The notes: generated by a model not told the origin, from the sequence alone. A DNA stretch of 64,000 nucleotides from JANQGH01 sp039177555 (GCA_039177555.1 JBCDFV010000001.1:62001-126000), one strand, 5' to 3'. Shown: positions 15,382 to 24,875, numbered from the stretch's first letter. Program-made: numbers and translations.

Positions 15382-17171
15382 GCAGTCTGGACCTTGCGCT
15401 GATCGGGAACTGCGCGATCGCCGCTCTCATCGACCGCCGGGCGCAGATCGTCTGGGCCTGCTTCCCACGTTTTGATGGCGATCCCATATTCAATGCGCTG
15501 GTGAACAGCGATACTGGCGAAGACCCCGAACAGGGTCTGTTCGCCATCGATATCGAGGACTTTGACCGGTCCGAACAACGCTACCGTCGCAACTCCGCCA
15601 TCTTGGAAACCGTGCTCTACGACCGGCACGGCCAAGCCATTGAGATCGTCGACTTTTGCCCGCGCTTCTTTCAGTTCGACCGCTATCACCGGCCGGTGTC
15701 GATCTTTCGGATGGTCAGACCCCTGGTCGGCAGCCCCACGATCCGCATTCGCTGCCGGCCGACCTTCGATTATGGCAAGACCAAGCCAACCATCACGCGC
15801 GGCAGCAACCATCTACGCTATGTCGACGACGTCGAACAAATCCGCCTGACCACGGACGCACCGGTCTCGTACATCCGCGGCGAGACCTGGTTCATTCTCG
15901 ACCGGCCGATGCATCTGATCCTGGGCGCGGACGAGAGCCTCACCGCCTCGATCCGCGAGACGGCGCAGCGGTTCCTGAACCAGACGACAACCTATTGGCT
16001 GGAGTTCTCGCGCGCGCTTGCCCTGCCTTACGAGTGGCAGGACGCGGTCATTCGCGGTGCAATCACGTTGAAGCTGTCCGCCTACGAAGAAACGGGCGCC
16101 ATCCTGGCCGCGATCACGACATCTGTTCCCGAGGCGCCGAATACCGAGCGCAACTGGGACTACCGGTTCTGCTGGTTGCGCGACAGCTTCTTCGTCGTCC
16201 ATGCGCTCAACCGGCTGGGCACTACCAAGACGATGGAGGACTATCTCCGCTACATCACCAACATCGTCGCCGGTTCGCCCGACGGCTTTTTGGAACCTCT
16301 GTTCAGCCTGACCCTGCGCAACGACAACTATGAAGAAAAGACTTGCGGGGCCCTGAAAGGGTATCGCGGCATGGGCCCGGTTCGCGTCGGCAATGGCGCC
16401 AGGGGCCAGATCCAGAACGACGGCTACGGCTCCGTAATCCTGTCGGCCGCCCAGATGTTCTTCGACAACCGGCTGGAACACCCCGGCGACCTGCATCTGT
16501 TCGAGCGTCTGGAAATGCTGGGCGAGCAGGCTGTACGCCGGTGGAACACGCCGGACGCCGGCCTTTGGGAACTGCGCACGCGCGAGCGCGTCCACACCTT
16601 CAGCGCCGTCATGTGCTGGGCCGCCTGCGACCGGCTGGCCAAGATCGCCGATCGGCTGGGCCGAACCGACAATGCCCAGCGCTGGCGCACGGAAGCCGAC
16701 GCCATGCATGACGAAATTACAAAGCGCGCATACAATCATGACATCGGCAGCTTTGTCGAAAGCTTCGAGGGCGAGCATCTCGACGCCTCCCTGTTGCTCC
16801 TGCCCGAGCTCGGCTTCATCCCGGCGAACGATCCCCGGTTTCTCGGCACCGTCGCGGCCTCCGAGAAATACCTGAAACGGGGCGACTATCTTTACCGCTA
16901 TCACGCGGCCGACGATTTCGGGGAACCGGAAACCGCCTTCACGATTTGCACCTTCTGGTATATTGGCGCGCTGGCGTCGGTTGGGCGCCATGACGAGGCA
17001 CGTACGCTGTTCGAACATATGCTCGAACGCCGCAACCATGTCGGATTGTTGTCGGAGGATCTGGACGTCCACACGGGCGAGATGTGGGGCAATTTCCCGC
17101 AGACCTATTCGATGGTCGGCATGATCAACGCGGCAATGCGGCTGAGCAAGAGCTGGGAGGAAGCGTTTTGA
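15378..17171 (+). CDS. Glycoside hydrolase family 15 (glucoamylase/trehalase-like) protein
   Basis: 597 residues. The GH15 (alpha/alpha)6 barrel is marked by NWDYRFCWLRDSFF (about 256-269), by WELRTRERVHTFSAVMCWAA, whose WE carries the usual general acid, and by GLLSEDLDVHTGEMWGNFPQ. In the last motif the usual FSH is replaced by YSM. Members hydrolyse alpha-glucosides from the non-reducing end, and some actinobacterial ones are trehalases. It has no signal peptide, so it acts in the cytoplasm. It sits between otsB and otsA with 4-base overlaps at both ends, which strongly suggests a trehalose- or maltodextrin-related job. Confidence 0.9.
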   Translation: MSSLDLALIGNCAIAALIDRRAQIVWACFPRFDGDPIFNALVNSDTGEDPEQGLFAIDIEDFDRSEQRYRRNSAILETVLYDRHGQAIEIVDFCPRFFQFDRYHRPVSIFRMVRPLVGSPTIRIRCRPTFDYGKTKPTITRGSNHLRYVDDVEQIRLTTDAPVSYIRGETWFILDRPMHLILGADESLTASIRETAQRFLNQTTTYWLEFSRALALPYEWQDAVIRGAITLKLSAYEETGAILAAITTSVPEAPNTERNWDYRFCWLRDSFFVVHALNRLGTTKTMEDYLRYITNIVAGSPDGFLEPLFSLTLRNDNYEEKTCGALKGYRGMGPVRVGNGARGQIQNDGYGSVILSAAQMFFDNRLEHPGDLHLFERLEMLGEQAVRRWNTPDAGLWELRTRERVHTFSAVMCWAACDRLAKIADRLGRTDNAQRWRTEADAMHDEITKRAYNHDIGSFVESFEGEHLDASLLLLPELGFIPANDPRFLGTVAASEKYLKRGDYLYRYHAADDFGEPETAFTICTFWYIGALASVGRHDEARTLFEHMLERRNHVGLLSEDLDVHTGEMWGNFPQTYSMVGMINAAMRLSKSWEEAF

Positions 17172-18556
17172 GCCGACTGGTCATCATATCCAACCGGGTC
17201 GCGCCGATCGCCGAGGGCAAGGCCTCAAGCGGCGGTCTGGCGGTCGCGGTGTTGGAGGCCCTGAAGAAGGCCGGCGGCGGTATCTGGTTCGGCTGGTCGG
17301 GCGAGGTCCTGGCGGAAACCCAGTCGGAGCCTAACCTGTTCCGGACGGGCAAGATCGAATACGCCACGATCGATCTGTCGATCCGGGACCATGACGAGTA
17401 TTACAATGGCTATGCCAACGCGACCCTCTGGCCACTGTTCCATTACCGGCTGGACCTGACGGAGTTCAGCCGGCGCACCTATAGCGGCTATCTGCGCGTC
17501 AACGCGCTGTTCGCCAGCCGCCTGGCCCCGCTGGTAGAAGCCGAAGACCGGCTGTGGGTGCATGACTATCACCTGATCCCCTTGGCGGAGGAGCTGCGCA
17601 AGATTGGCCTGTCCACGCCGATGGGCTTTTTCCTGCACACACCGTTTCCCGTGCCCGAGATCCTGGTGGCCCTGCCGAACCACGCCACCTTGATGCGCTC
17701 GCTGTGCGCCTATGACCTGATCGGGTTCCAGACCAATGCGGATCGCGACGCCTTCGTGCACTACCTTGTGGTCGAGGCCGGGGCGGAAATGCTGTCGGAC
17801 AAGCTGTTCAGGGTGCACGGCCGGACCATTCGGGTCGAGGCGTTTCCGATCAGCATCGAGACCGAGGACATCGTCAAGCTTTCGGCCCAGGCGGAAAAGG
17901 CGCGCCAGGCGGAACGGTTGCGAGAGTCGCTGAAAGGCAGCGAACTGATCATCGGCGTCGATCGCCTGGACTACTCCAAGGGCCTGCCGGAGCGGCTGCT
18001 GGCGTTCCAGGCCTTGCTTGACAACTATGCCGGCAATCGCGGGCACGTCACCTTGATGCAGATCGCGCCGCCGACCCGGTCGGACGTTGCCGAGTATCAG
18101 GAGATCCGCCAGACGCTGGAATCCCTGGCCGGCCACATCAACGGCGCCTTCGCCGAGTTCGACTGGGTGCCGATCCGCTATTTGAACAAGAGCTTTTCCA
18201 GACGAAACCTGCTTGGCTTTTTCCGCGCGGCAAAGATCGGCCTGGTCACGCCCTTGCGGGACGGCATGAACCTGGTGGCCAAGGAATTCGTTGCCGCGCA
18301 GGACCCGGCCGACCCCGGCGTGCTGATCCTCTCGCGTTTCGCCGGTGCCGCGCCGGAACTGTCCTGCGGTGCCCTGATCGTCAATCCGTACGACATCGAA
18401 GGCGTGGCGGAGAACCTGCAGCGTGCGCTGTCCATGCCGGCAGAAGAACGGCGCGAACGGTATGACGCCATGATCGAGGTCTTAAGCCACAACAACATCG
18501 ACGTCTGGCGACAACGGTTCGTCGACGCGCTGGATCAAGCGCCCTATACCGACTAG
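17168..18556 (+). CDS. otsA: Trehalose-6-phosphate synthase
   Basis: 462 residues of GT20. It begins SRLVIISNRVAP and carries WVHDYHLIPLAEELRKIG, FFLHTPFPVPEIL, DRLDYSKGLPERLLAFQ and LRDGMNLVAKEFVAAQ, which bind glucose-6-phosphate and UDP-glucose. The TTG start at 17168 forms a TTGA overlap with the GH15 stop; an upstream in-frame extension exists but lies inside the GH15 gene and does not resemble the family. It makes trehalose-6-phosphate, the substrate of OtsB, probably as an osmoprotectant pathway. Confidence 0.95.
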   Translation: MSRLVIISNRVAPIAEGKASSGGLAVAVLEALKKAGGGIWFGWSGEVLAETQSEPNLFRTGKIEYATIDLSIRDHDEYYNGYANATLWPLFHYRLDLTEFSRRTYSGYLRVNALFASRLAPLVEAEDRLWVHDYHLIPLAEELRKIGLSTPMGFFLHTPFPVPEILVALPNHATLMRSLCAYDLIGFQTNADRDAFVHYLVVEAGAEMLSDKLFRVHGRTIRVEAFPISIETEDIVKLSAQAEKARQAERLRESLKGSELIIGVDRLDYSKGLPERLLAFQALLDNYAGNRGHVTLMQIAPPTRSDVAEYQEIRQTLESLAGHINGAFAEFDWVPIRYLNKSFSRRNLLGFFRAAKIGLVTPLRDGMNLVAKEFVAAQDPADPGVLILSRFAGAAPELSCGALIVNPYDIEGVAENLQRALSMPAEERRERYDAMIEVLSHNNIDVWRQRFVDALDQAPYTD

Positions 18557-18595
18557 CGTCCATCGCTGTTCCCGACCTGACGGAGCGATCATCCG

Positions 18596-19546
18596 ATGCT
18601 TACCGAGCCCGCCCTCGTCGCCGATCTTGGCGCGACCAATGCCCGGTTCGCTTTGCTGGACGACGGAAAGGTCACCGCAATCGAGATTCTGCGCGTGGCC
18701 GACTATCCCAGCCTCGCGTCGGCCATGGGCGCCTATCTCGACCTGGTCAACCCGCCCCGTCCGCCGCGCCTTGCCGCCGTCGCGATCGCCTCGCCCATCG
18801 TCGGCGACTTTGTGGAGATGACCAACCATGCCTGGTCGTTCTCGATCGGCGAGTTGAAGGAGCAATTGGCCTTCGACCGGCTGGAGGTCATCAACGACTT
18901 CACGGCGGTCGCCTTGGCGGTGCCCCATCTCGGACCCGCGGACCTAACGAAGATCGGCGGCGGAACGGCGGTTCCCGATGCCCCGATCGGCATTATCGGA
19001 CCTGGTACGGGGCTTGGCGTTTCCGGCCTGATTTATGGGCGCGAACACTGGCATCCGCTGGCCGGCGAAGGCGGCCATGTGACGATGTCAGCCGTGACGC
19101 CCCGTGAGAGCCAGGTGCTCGATCTTCTCAGGCTACGGTTTCCACACGTCTCCGCGGAACGTGTCTTGTCCGGAATGGGCCTCGTCAACCTGTATGAGAC
19201 GCTGGCCGCGTTGGATGGCGAGGACCCGCCATCGCGCGCGCCGCGCGAGGTCTCGGCGGCCGCCCTTAGCCAGGGCGACGACCATTGTGTCGAGGCGGTC
19301 GCCATGTTCGGCGCAATGCTGGGTACGGTGGCCGGCAATCTCGCCCTTACGCTTGGCAGCCTGGGGGGTGTCTACATTGCCGGCGGAATCGCGCCCAAAC
19401 TCGGGCACTTGTTTCTGGACAGCGAGTTTCGCGAGCGGTTCGAGGCCAAGGGCCGCTTTCGGGACTATCTCGAGGCGATACCGACATACCTGATCACGCA
19501 CCCCACCCCGGCTTTCTATGGCTTGAAATACGTGCTGGAATGGTGA
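18596..19546 (+). CDS. glk: Glucokinase (E. coli Glk type)
   Basis: 316 residues. LVADLGATNARFALLDDG is the phosphate-1 loop; EVINDFTAVALAVP, GPGTGLGVSGLI and HWHPLAGEGGHVTMS supply glucose and Mg-ATP contacts; GGVYIAGGIAPK is the adenosine loop. It phosphorylates glucose to glucose-6-phosphate. It lies 39 bases after otsA with GGAG before its ATG, so it is probably in the same transcript and would recycle glucose released by the GH15 enzyme into the OtsA substrate. Confidence 0.94.
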   Translation: MLTEPALVADLGATNARFALLDDGKVTAIEILRVADYPSLASAMGAYLDLVNPPRPPRLAAVAIASPIVGDFVEMTNHAWSFSIGELKEQLAFDRLEVINDFTAVALAVPHLGPADLTKIGGGTAVPDAPIGIIGPGTGLGVSGLIYGREHWHPLAGEGGHVTMSAVTPRESQVLDLLRLRFPHVSAERVLSGMGLVNLYETLAALDGEDPPSRAPREVSAAALSQGDDHCVEAVAMFGAMLGTVAGNLALTLGSLGGVYIAGGIAPKLGHLFLDSEFRERFEAKGRFRDYLEAIPTYLITHPTPAFYGLKYVLEW

Positions 19547-19634
19547 CCGTCATGGCACGGTCGCGCAGATTGCGGTTTCACTTGGCCTGGTCGAGGATCA
19601 TAATGTGCGGATCGCTGACTAATCGCTTTCGTTG

Positions 19635-19739
19635 ATGACCATCTTTATCATGGCCGGCGCGCTCGTCGGCCTCGCCTTGGCCGGCTTCGTCGCCTATCGC
19701 AACGGCGCCCTCGCCCATCGCCCCAGCCGCCGGCGCTGA
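19635..19739 (+). CDS. Small single-pass membrane protein (34 residues)
   Basis: A short frame encoding one hydrophobic helix (IFIMAGALVGLALAGFVAY) followed by a basic tail rich in Arg. It ends 22 bases before the aminotransferase start on the same strand. There is no convincing ribosome-binding site and no recognised family, so its reality is uncertain. Confidence 0.35.
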   Translation: MTIFIMAGALVGLALAGFVAYRNGALAHRPSRRR

Positions 19740-19761
19740 CCGGCCGTTTCGGAGACAGACT

Positions 19762-20937
19762 GTGACGCTTGACGTCGATCGGCTGCGCGCCGACACGCCT
19801 GGCTGCGCCAACGTTGCCCATTTGAACAACGCCGGCGCCGCCCTACCCCCGCGCCCCGTGACCGAGGCCCAGATCGAGCATGTGCGCCTTGAAGCGGCGA
19901 TCGGCGGGTATGAGGCGCGGGATCAGGCGGCGGACAAGGTCGATCACGCCTATGACGCGATCGCGCGCTTGCTGAACTGCGAGGCGGACGAGGTCGCCAT
20001 CGTTGAGAACGCGACCCGGGCCTGGGACATGGCGTTCTACGCCCTGCCGTTCGAGCGTGGCGATCGCATCCTCACCGGCCAGGCTGAATACGCCTCGAAC
20101 TATCTGCCGTTCCTGCAGGTCGCCCATCGCTCCGGCGCGGTGATCGAGGCTGTGCCGGACGACGCGTTCGGCCAGATCGACACAGCCGCGATCGAGGCCG
20201 CCATTGCCGATGGTTCAAAAGGGCCGGTTAAGCTGATTTCTGTCTGTCACGTGCCGACCAATGGCGGCTTGGTCAATCCGGCCGCCGCCGTCGGCAGGAT
20301 TGCCGCCGAACACGACATACCCTTCCTGCTGGACGCCTGTCAGTCCGCGGGACAGATGCCGCTCGACGTGAAGGCGCTGGGCTGCACGATGCTGTCGGCC
20401 ACCGGCCGCAAGTTTCTACGCGGGCCGCGCGGCACCGGGTTCCTCTATGTCCGCAAGGATTGGGCCCAACGGCTGGAGCCACCCTTTATCGACCTGCACT
20501 GCGCCAGTTGGACAGGCCCGGACAGCTATGCGCTGCAGCCCAACACCAGGCGATTTGAGAACTGGGAGTGCAACATCGCCGCCAAGATCGGCCTGGGCGT
20601 TGCGGTCGACTACGCGTTGGACCTGGGCCTGGACGCGATTCGAAAGCGCGTGTCGGCCTTGGCTTCCGGCCTTCGTTCGCGTTTGGATGACCGGCCCGGC
20701 CTCGTCGTGCTGGACAAGGGCCTGGCCAAGGCCGGGATCGTGACCTTTCTCAAGGTCGGCGAGGAGCCCGAGGACACCAAGAGGCGCCTGACCAAGGCCG
20801 GCGTCAACGTTTCGGTAGCGATACGCGAGTCCACCTATCTCGATATGGCTGAGCGCGATATCGACGCCATGGTCCGGGCCTCTCCGCACTACTACAACAC
20901 TGAAGAGGAACTCGACCGGCTGGTCGAGGCGCTTTAG
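19762..20937 (+). CDS. Class V aminotransferase (cysteine desulfurase/epimerase-like PLP enzyme)
   Basis: 391 residues starting at GTG with GGAG upstream. Fold-type I PLP signatures are HVPTNGGLVNP, PFLLDACQSAGQMP (cofactor Asp) and SATGRKFLRGPRGTGFLYV, in which Lys 217 is the expected Schiff-base lysine. The family includes cysteine desulfurases, isopenicillin-N epimerases and EgtE-type C-S lyases; sequence alone does not separate them. No iscU/suf or egt genes are adjacent. It converges on dgcA with only 3 bases between the stop codons. Confidence 0.85.
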   Translation: MTLDVDRLRADTPGCANVAHLNNAGAALPPRPVTEAQIEHVRLEAAIGGYEARDQAADKVDHAYDAIARLLNCEADEVAIVENATRAWDMAFYALPFERGDRILTGQAEYASNYLPFLQVAHRSGAVIEAVPDDAFGQIDTAAIEAAIADGSKGPVKLISVCHVPTNGGLVNPAAAVGRIAAEHDIPFLLDACQSAGQMPLDVKALGCTMLSATGRKFLRGPRGTGFLYVRKDWAQRLEPPFIDLHCASWTGPDSYALQPNTRRFENWECNIAAKIGLGVAVDYALDLGLDAIRKRVSALASGLRSRLDDRPGLVVLDKGLAKAGIVTFLKVGEEPEDTKRRLTKAGVNVSVAIRESTYLDMAERDIDAMVRASPHYYNTEEELDRLVEAL

Positions 20938-20940
20938 CTC

Positions 20941-21924
20941 TTAGCCCCAGAGCGCCGCTTCCGGCGGATGCAACAGCGCGCCCTCGGTGCGCAGGGGCGG
21001 CTGGTAATCCTCCGCCAGCCACAGCGAACCGTCGAGATCCACGACCTCCGCGTCCTGGGCCAACAACAGTGCCGGCGCCATGGCCAGCGAACTGGCCAGC
21101 ATGCAGCCGATCATGACCTGAAAGCTCCGCTCGCGGGCCTGCTCGCGCAAGGCCAGCGCCTCGGTCAGGCCGCCAGTCTTGTCCAGCTTGATGTTGACCA
21201 TGCCGTACTTGCCGGCGAGGTCGTCCAGGCTCGATCGATCGTGGCAGCTTTCGTCGGCGCACAGCGTGATCGGCCCGTCATAGCCGGCCAGTGCGTCATC
21301 CTTGCCCGCCGGAAGCGGCTGTTCGATCATCTCCACACCCAGCGACGCCAGGGCCGGCACGAACGAACCGAGATGAGCCTCTGTCCAGGCCTCGTTGGCG
21401 TCGACGATGATGCGCGCGTCCGGTGCGTTTTCCCGAACGGCCGCGACGCGCTCGACATCTCCCTCGCCGGTCAGTTTCAGTTTTAGCAGCGGCATCGCCG
21501 ATGCCTTCGCGGCAGCCGCCCCCATGGCGTCAACCGTGTCCAGACTGATCGTATAGGCCGTCTCAACCGGCTTCGGGGCAGCCAGGCCTGCCAGTTGCCA
21601 AGCCGGCCGTCCCGACAACTTGGCGGCGAGATCCCAAAGGGCGCAATCGACCGCGTTTCGGGCCGCACAGGCAGGCAGCAGGCCCAACAGATCCGACCGG
21701 TCGGCACCATCGTCCACGGCCGCTGTGATGGACCGTACCTGCGCCTCCGCGCTCTCCAAGGTCTCGCCGTAGCGCGCATAGGGCACGCACTCCCCGCGCC
21801 CAACGGCGTCGCCGTCGGTGATCTCGACGATCAGGGTGTCGGCGCTGGTCTTGCTGCCGCGCGAGATCGTGAAGCTGCCGCGGATCGGCCAGGCGTGTTG
21901 CCGGACCGTGAGAGCGCGGCTCAT
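20941..21924 (-). CDS. dgcA: N-acetyl-D-glutamate racemase DgcA (enolase superfamily)
   Basis: 327 residues, related to dipeptide epimerases. The muconate-lactonizing-type barrel shows the KxK motif in LLKLKLTGEG, metal ligands in IIVDANEAW, IEQPLPAGKDD and CADESCHD, and the opposing lysine in NIKLDKTGG. The ATG at 21924 overlaps the dgcN stop (ATGA), which decides the start. This DUF1611-plus-epimerase pair corresponds to the DgcN-DgcA route of D-glutamate catabolism, where DgcA racemises N-acetyl-D-Glu to the L form. An L-Ala-D/L-Glu epimerase is the alternative reading. Confidence 0.8.
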   Translation of the reverse strand: MSRALTVRQHAWPIRGSFTISRGSKTSADTLIVEITDGDAVGRGECVPYARYGETLESAEAQVRSITAAVDDGADRSDLLGLLPACAARNAVDCALWDLAAKLSGRPAWQLAGLAAPKPVETAYTISLDTVDAMGAAAAKASAMPLLKLKLTGEGDVERVAAVRENAPDARIIVDANEAWTEAHLGSFVPALASLGVEMIEQPLPAGKDDALAGYDGPITLCADESCHDRSSLDDLAGKYGMVNIKLDKTGGLTEALALREQARERSFQVMIGCMLASSLAMAPALLLAQDAEVVDLDGSLWLAEDYQPPLRTEGALLHPPEAALWG

Positions 21925-22925
21925 AGGCCCTGACAAATGTCGACGATCGGGGCGACACCGTCACGCACGGGGTCGACGGCCGGCATGCCGTGCTTGTCCG
22001 CCAGATCGCCCAGGATCGCCCGCGCCTCCGGCGCCGCATAGGCCGACGTGTTGCACGCGATGGCGATCACCCTGGCGTCCGGGTTGGTCAGGCGCGCTGC
22101 CTCTTCATTCAGCGCGATGCACGCCCCGATATCCGGCAGTTCATAGTGCGGCAGGCCGCGCATGTGGGGGCGTCCGGGTTCGTGACACATGATCAGCGCG
22201 TCGGCCTGGGCGCCATGCAACAGACCCATTGAGACGCCGGCAAAGCTGGCATGAAAAAGCGAGCCCTGCCCTTCGATCAGATCCCAATGATCCGCGTCGT
22301 TTGCGGGCGACAGTTGCTCGACCGCGCCGGAGATGAAGTCGGCGACGACCGCGTCGACCGAAATGCCGTCGCCGGCGATGAAGATGCCGGTCTGGCCGGT
22401 GGCCCGGAAGTCAGCCTTCATGCCGCGCGCCTGCATTTCGCGCTCCAGCGCCAAGGTGGCGAACATCTTGCCGACCGAACAGTCGGTGCCGACCGCCAAC
22501 AGGCGCTTGCCCGACCGCTTCTCGCCGGTGCCCAGTTCGATGGTCCCGGTCGGATGGCGAACGTCGAAGATGCGTCTGCCGTTGGCGGCGGCAGCGGCGG
22601 CGACGTCGGGCAAGTCTGCGACCTTGTTGTGCAGGCCGCTGGCGATGTCCATGCCCCGTTCCAAGGCGCGGATCATCGTGGCCTGCCAGTCGGCGGCGAT
22701 CTTGCCGCCCCTGTTGGCGACACCGATGATCACGGTCTTGACCCCGGCGTCGGCCGCCTCGTCCACCGTCATGTCGGGCAGGCCAAGATCGGCGTTGCAA
22801 CCGGCCAGACGCAGCTGGCCCTTGCACCATTCCGGCCGCCATTGGCAGACACCGGTGGCGGTCTTGGCGGCCAACTGGTCGGCAGCGTCGCCGAGAAACA
22901 TCAGATAGGGCGGTTGGATCTGCAC
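21921..22925 (-). CDS. dgcN: DUF1611 family D-glutamate N-acetyltransferase DgcN
   Basis: 334 residues from a GTG at 22925 with GGGAGA seven bases upstream. A P-loop-like VGTDCSVGKMFATLAL marks the DUF1611 C-terminal domain, with TGQTGIFIAGDGISVDAVVAD and EGQGSLFHASFAGVSMGLLH typical of the family. The N-terminal Rossmann-like half includes VIIGVANRGGKI. Family knowledge: DgcN acetylates D-glutamate for racemisation by DgcA. The frame stays open far upstream, but that part is antisense to the GGT-like gene. It is transcribed divergently from the GGT-like gene. Confidence 0.82.
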   Translation of the reverse strand: MQIQPPYLMFLGDAADQLAAKTATGVCQWRPEWCKGQLRLAGCNADLGLPDMTVDEAADAGVKTVIIGVANRGGKIAADWQATMIRALERGMDIASGLHNKVADLPDVAAAAAANGRRIFDVRHPTGTIELGTGEKRSGKRLLAVGTDCSVGKMFATLALEREMQARGMKADFRATGQTGIFIAGDGISVDAVVADFISGAVEQLSPANDADHWDLIEGQGSLFHASFAGVSMGLLHGAQADALIMCHEPGRPHMRGLPHYELPDIGACIALNEEAARLTNPDARVIAIACNTSAYAAPEARAILGDLADKHGMPAVDPVRDGVAPIVDICQGL

Positions 22926-23078
22926 ACGCGATCTCCCCAAACGGTGCCTGAAACGCGAGAACCGGTGATCTAAACCCAAGACCCGCTGTTCGCAACCGCC
23001 TTGCGACGCGCTGGCCTTAGCGAACCGATTTTGGCAGAAAGAAGGCTGCCCGTCCGTATCCGAAGAGACCCTACCCAT

Positions 23079-24875
23079 ATGTTCACCACCCGCCCCGAAC
23101 TGCTCGGCACTTTCGGCATGGTTGCCTCTACCCATTGGCTGGCCTCGTCGGCCGGCATGGCCATGCTGGAGGCCGGGGGCAACGCCTTTGACGCCGCCGT
23201 CGCCGCCGGCTTTACGCTGCAGGTGGTCGAACCACATCTGAACGGGCCGGGCGGCGACGTGCCGATCATCTTTCATGCCGCTGGCGCGGACGTAACCAAG
23301 GTGGTATGCGGCCAGGGCACGGCACCGGCAGCGGCCACCATCGCGCGCTTCCAGGACATGGGCTACGACCGCATTCCGGGCGGTGGCCTGTTGGCGGCCG
23401 TGGTGCCCGGCGCGTTCGACGCCTGGATGATGATGCTGCGCGACCATGGCACGATGGATCTGCCGACCGTGCTGGCGCCCGCCATACACTATGCAAGCGG
23501 CGGCTTCCCGCTTGTGCCGCGCATCCCCGGCGCCATACGCCGGGTCGAGAAACTGTTCTCCACCGAATGGACCACTAGCGCCGATGTCTGGCTGCCGAAC
23601 GGCGCGGTGCCGGCCGCCAATAGCCTGTTTCACTGGCCCAGCCTGGCCGCGACCTATGAGCGGCTGTCGAAAAGCGCTAAGGGCAAGGCGCGCGAGGCCG
23701 GCATCGATGCCGCAAGGTCCGAATGCCGCGAAGGCTTCGTCGCCGAGGCCATCGACCGCTTCTGCCGCACCTATGAGGCCATCGACGTTTCCGGCAACCG
23801 GCCGACCGGCCTGTTGACCGGCGACGACATGGCCGACTGGAACGCCACCTACGAGGCGCCGCTGACCTTCGACTATCGCGGCTTGACCGTGTGCAAGACG
23901 GGGCCTTGGGGCCAAGGGCCGGTGTTCCTGCAGCAATTGGCGCTCTTGAAGGGCTTTGCGCTCGACCGCATGGACCCGGTCGGGCCTGATTTCATCCATC
24001 TGGTCACCGAGGCGGCGAAGCTGGCGATGGCCGATCGCGAGGCCTATTACGGCGATCCCGACTTCGTCGATGTGCCGATCGAAACGCTGTTGTCGCCGGG
24101 CTATGCCGGCCGGCGACGGACGCTGATCGGCGACGAGGCCAGCCTGCAACTAAGGCCCGGGATGCCGACCAGCACGCCGCCGCGCTTGGCCAGCCTGCCG
24201 CCGCCGGCCGAGGAAGAACGCGCGCTGGCCGATCAGTTCGGCCTGGGCGAACCGACCCAGGTCGACGAGGATGCCGAGGTCAAGGGCGACACCTGTCACC
24301 TGGATGTGGTCGACCGTTGGGGCAATATGGTCAGCGCGACGCCGTCCGGCGGCTGGCTGCAAAGCTCACCGGTCATTCCGGAGTTGGGCTTCTGCCTGGG
24401 CACACGGGCGCAGATGTTCTGGCTGCAAAAGGGCCTGCCGGCGTCGCTAGGGCCCGGCCGACGGCCCCGCACGACCTTGACCCCGACCCTGGTCCTGCGC
24501 GACGGCAAGCCGTTCATGTCGCTGGGCACGCCGGGCGGCGACCAGCAGGACCAATGGTCGCTGACGCTGTTCGCGCGCCTGGCCAACCACGACCTGAACC
24601 TGCAGCAGGCCATCGACCTGCCCATGTTCCACACCGACCACGCCCCCTCCAGCTTCTGGCCGCGCCAAGCCAAACCGGGCGTGCTGGCGGTCGAAGACAG
24701 GCTCGCGAACGCCACCCTGACCGAGCTGGACCGCCGCGGCCACCGCCTGCACCATCGCGGCGACTGGTCCCTCGGCCGCCTCTCCGCCGTGACTCGCCAA
24801 GAGACCGAAAATGGTATAATTCTGAAGGCAGGCGCCAATCCGCGTCAGATGCAAGGGTATGCGGTTGGGCGCTGA
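23079..24875 (+). CDS. Gamma-glutamyltransferase family protein
   Basis: 598 residues of the Ntn-hydrolase GGT family. It opens with LGTFGMVASTHWLASSAGM and EAGGNAFDAAVAAGF, typical of GGTs. The maturation/catalytic threonine is expected at Thr 405 in GDTCHLDVVDRWGNM, and the late LGTPGGDQQDQW is also diagnostic. I see no convincing signal peptide, so it may be cytoplasmic like several GGT-like acylases. It would cleave gamma-glutamyl bonds and release glutamate. It is divergent from dgcN; together they suggest handling of gamma-(D)-glutamyl compounds. Confidence 0.88.
   Translation: MFTTRPELLGTFGMVASTHWLASSAGMAMLEAGGNAFDAAVAAGFTLQVVEPHLNGPGGDVPIIFHAAGADVTKVVCGQGTAPAAATIARFQDMGYDRIPGGGLLAAVVPGAFDAWMMMLRDHGTMDLPTVLAPAIHYASGGFPLVPRIPGAIRRVEKLFSTEWTTSADVWLPNGAVPAANSLFHWPSLAATYERLSKSAKGKAREAGIDAARSECREGFVAEAIDRFCRTYEAIDVSGNRPTGLLTGDDMADWNATYEAPLTFDYRGLTVCKTGPWGQGPVFLQQLALLKGFALDRMDPVGPDFIHLVTEAAKLAMADREAYYGDPDFVDVPIETLLSPGYAGRRRTLIGDEASLQLRPGMPTSTPPRLASLPPPAEEERALADQFGLGEPTQVDEDAEVKGDTCHLDVVDRWGNMVSATPSGGWLQSSPVIPELGFCLGTRAQMFWLQKGLPASLGPGRRPRTTLTPTLVLRDGKPFMSLGTPGGDQQDQWSLTLFARLANHDLNLQQAIDLPMFHTDHAPSSFWPRQAKPGVLAVEDRLANATLTELDRRGHRLHHRGDWSLGRLSAVTRQETENGIILKAGANPRQMQGYAVGR

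Noticed and set aside
22926..24149. Minus-strand frame extending dgcN upstream by about 400 codons
   Set aside because: It is fully antisense to the GGT-like gene, which has clear family motifs; the extension has none, and a GTG with a ribosome-binding site stands at 22925.
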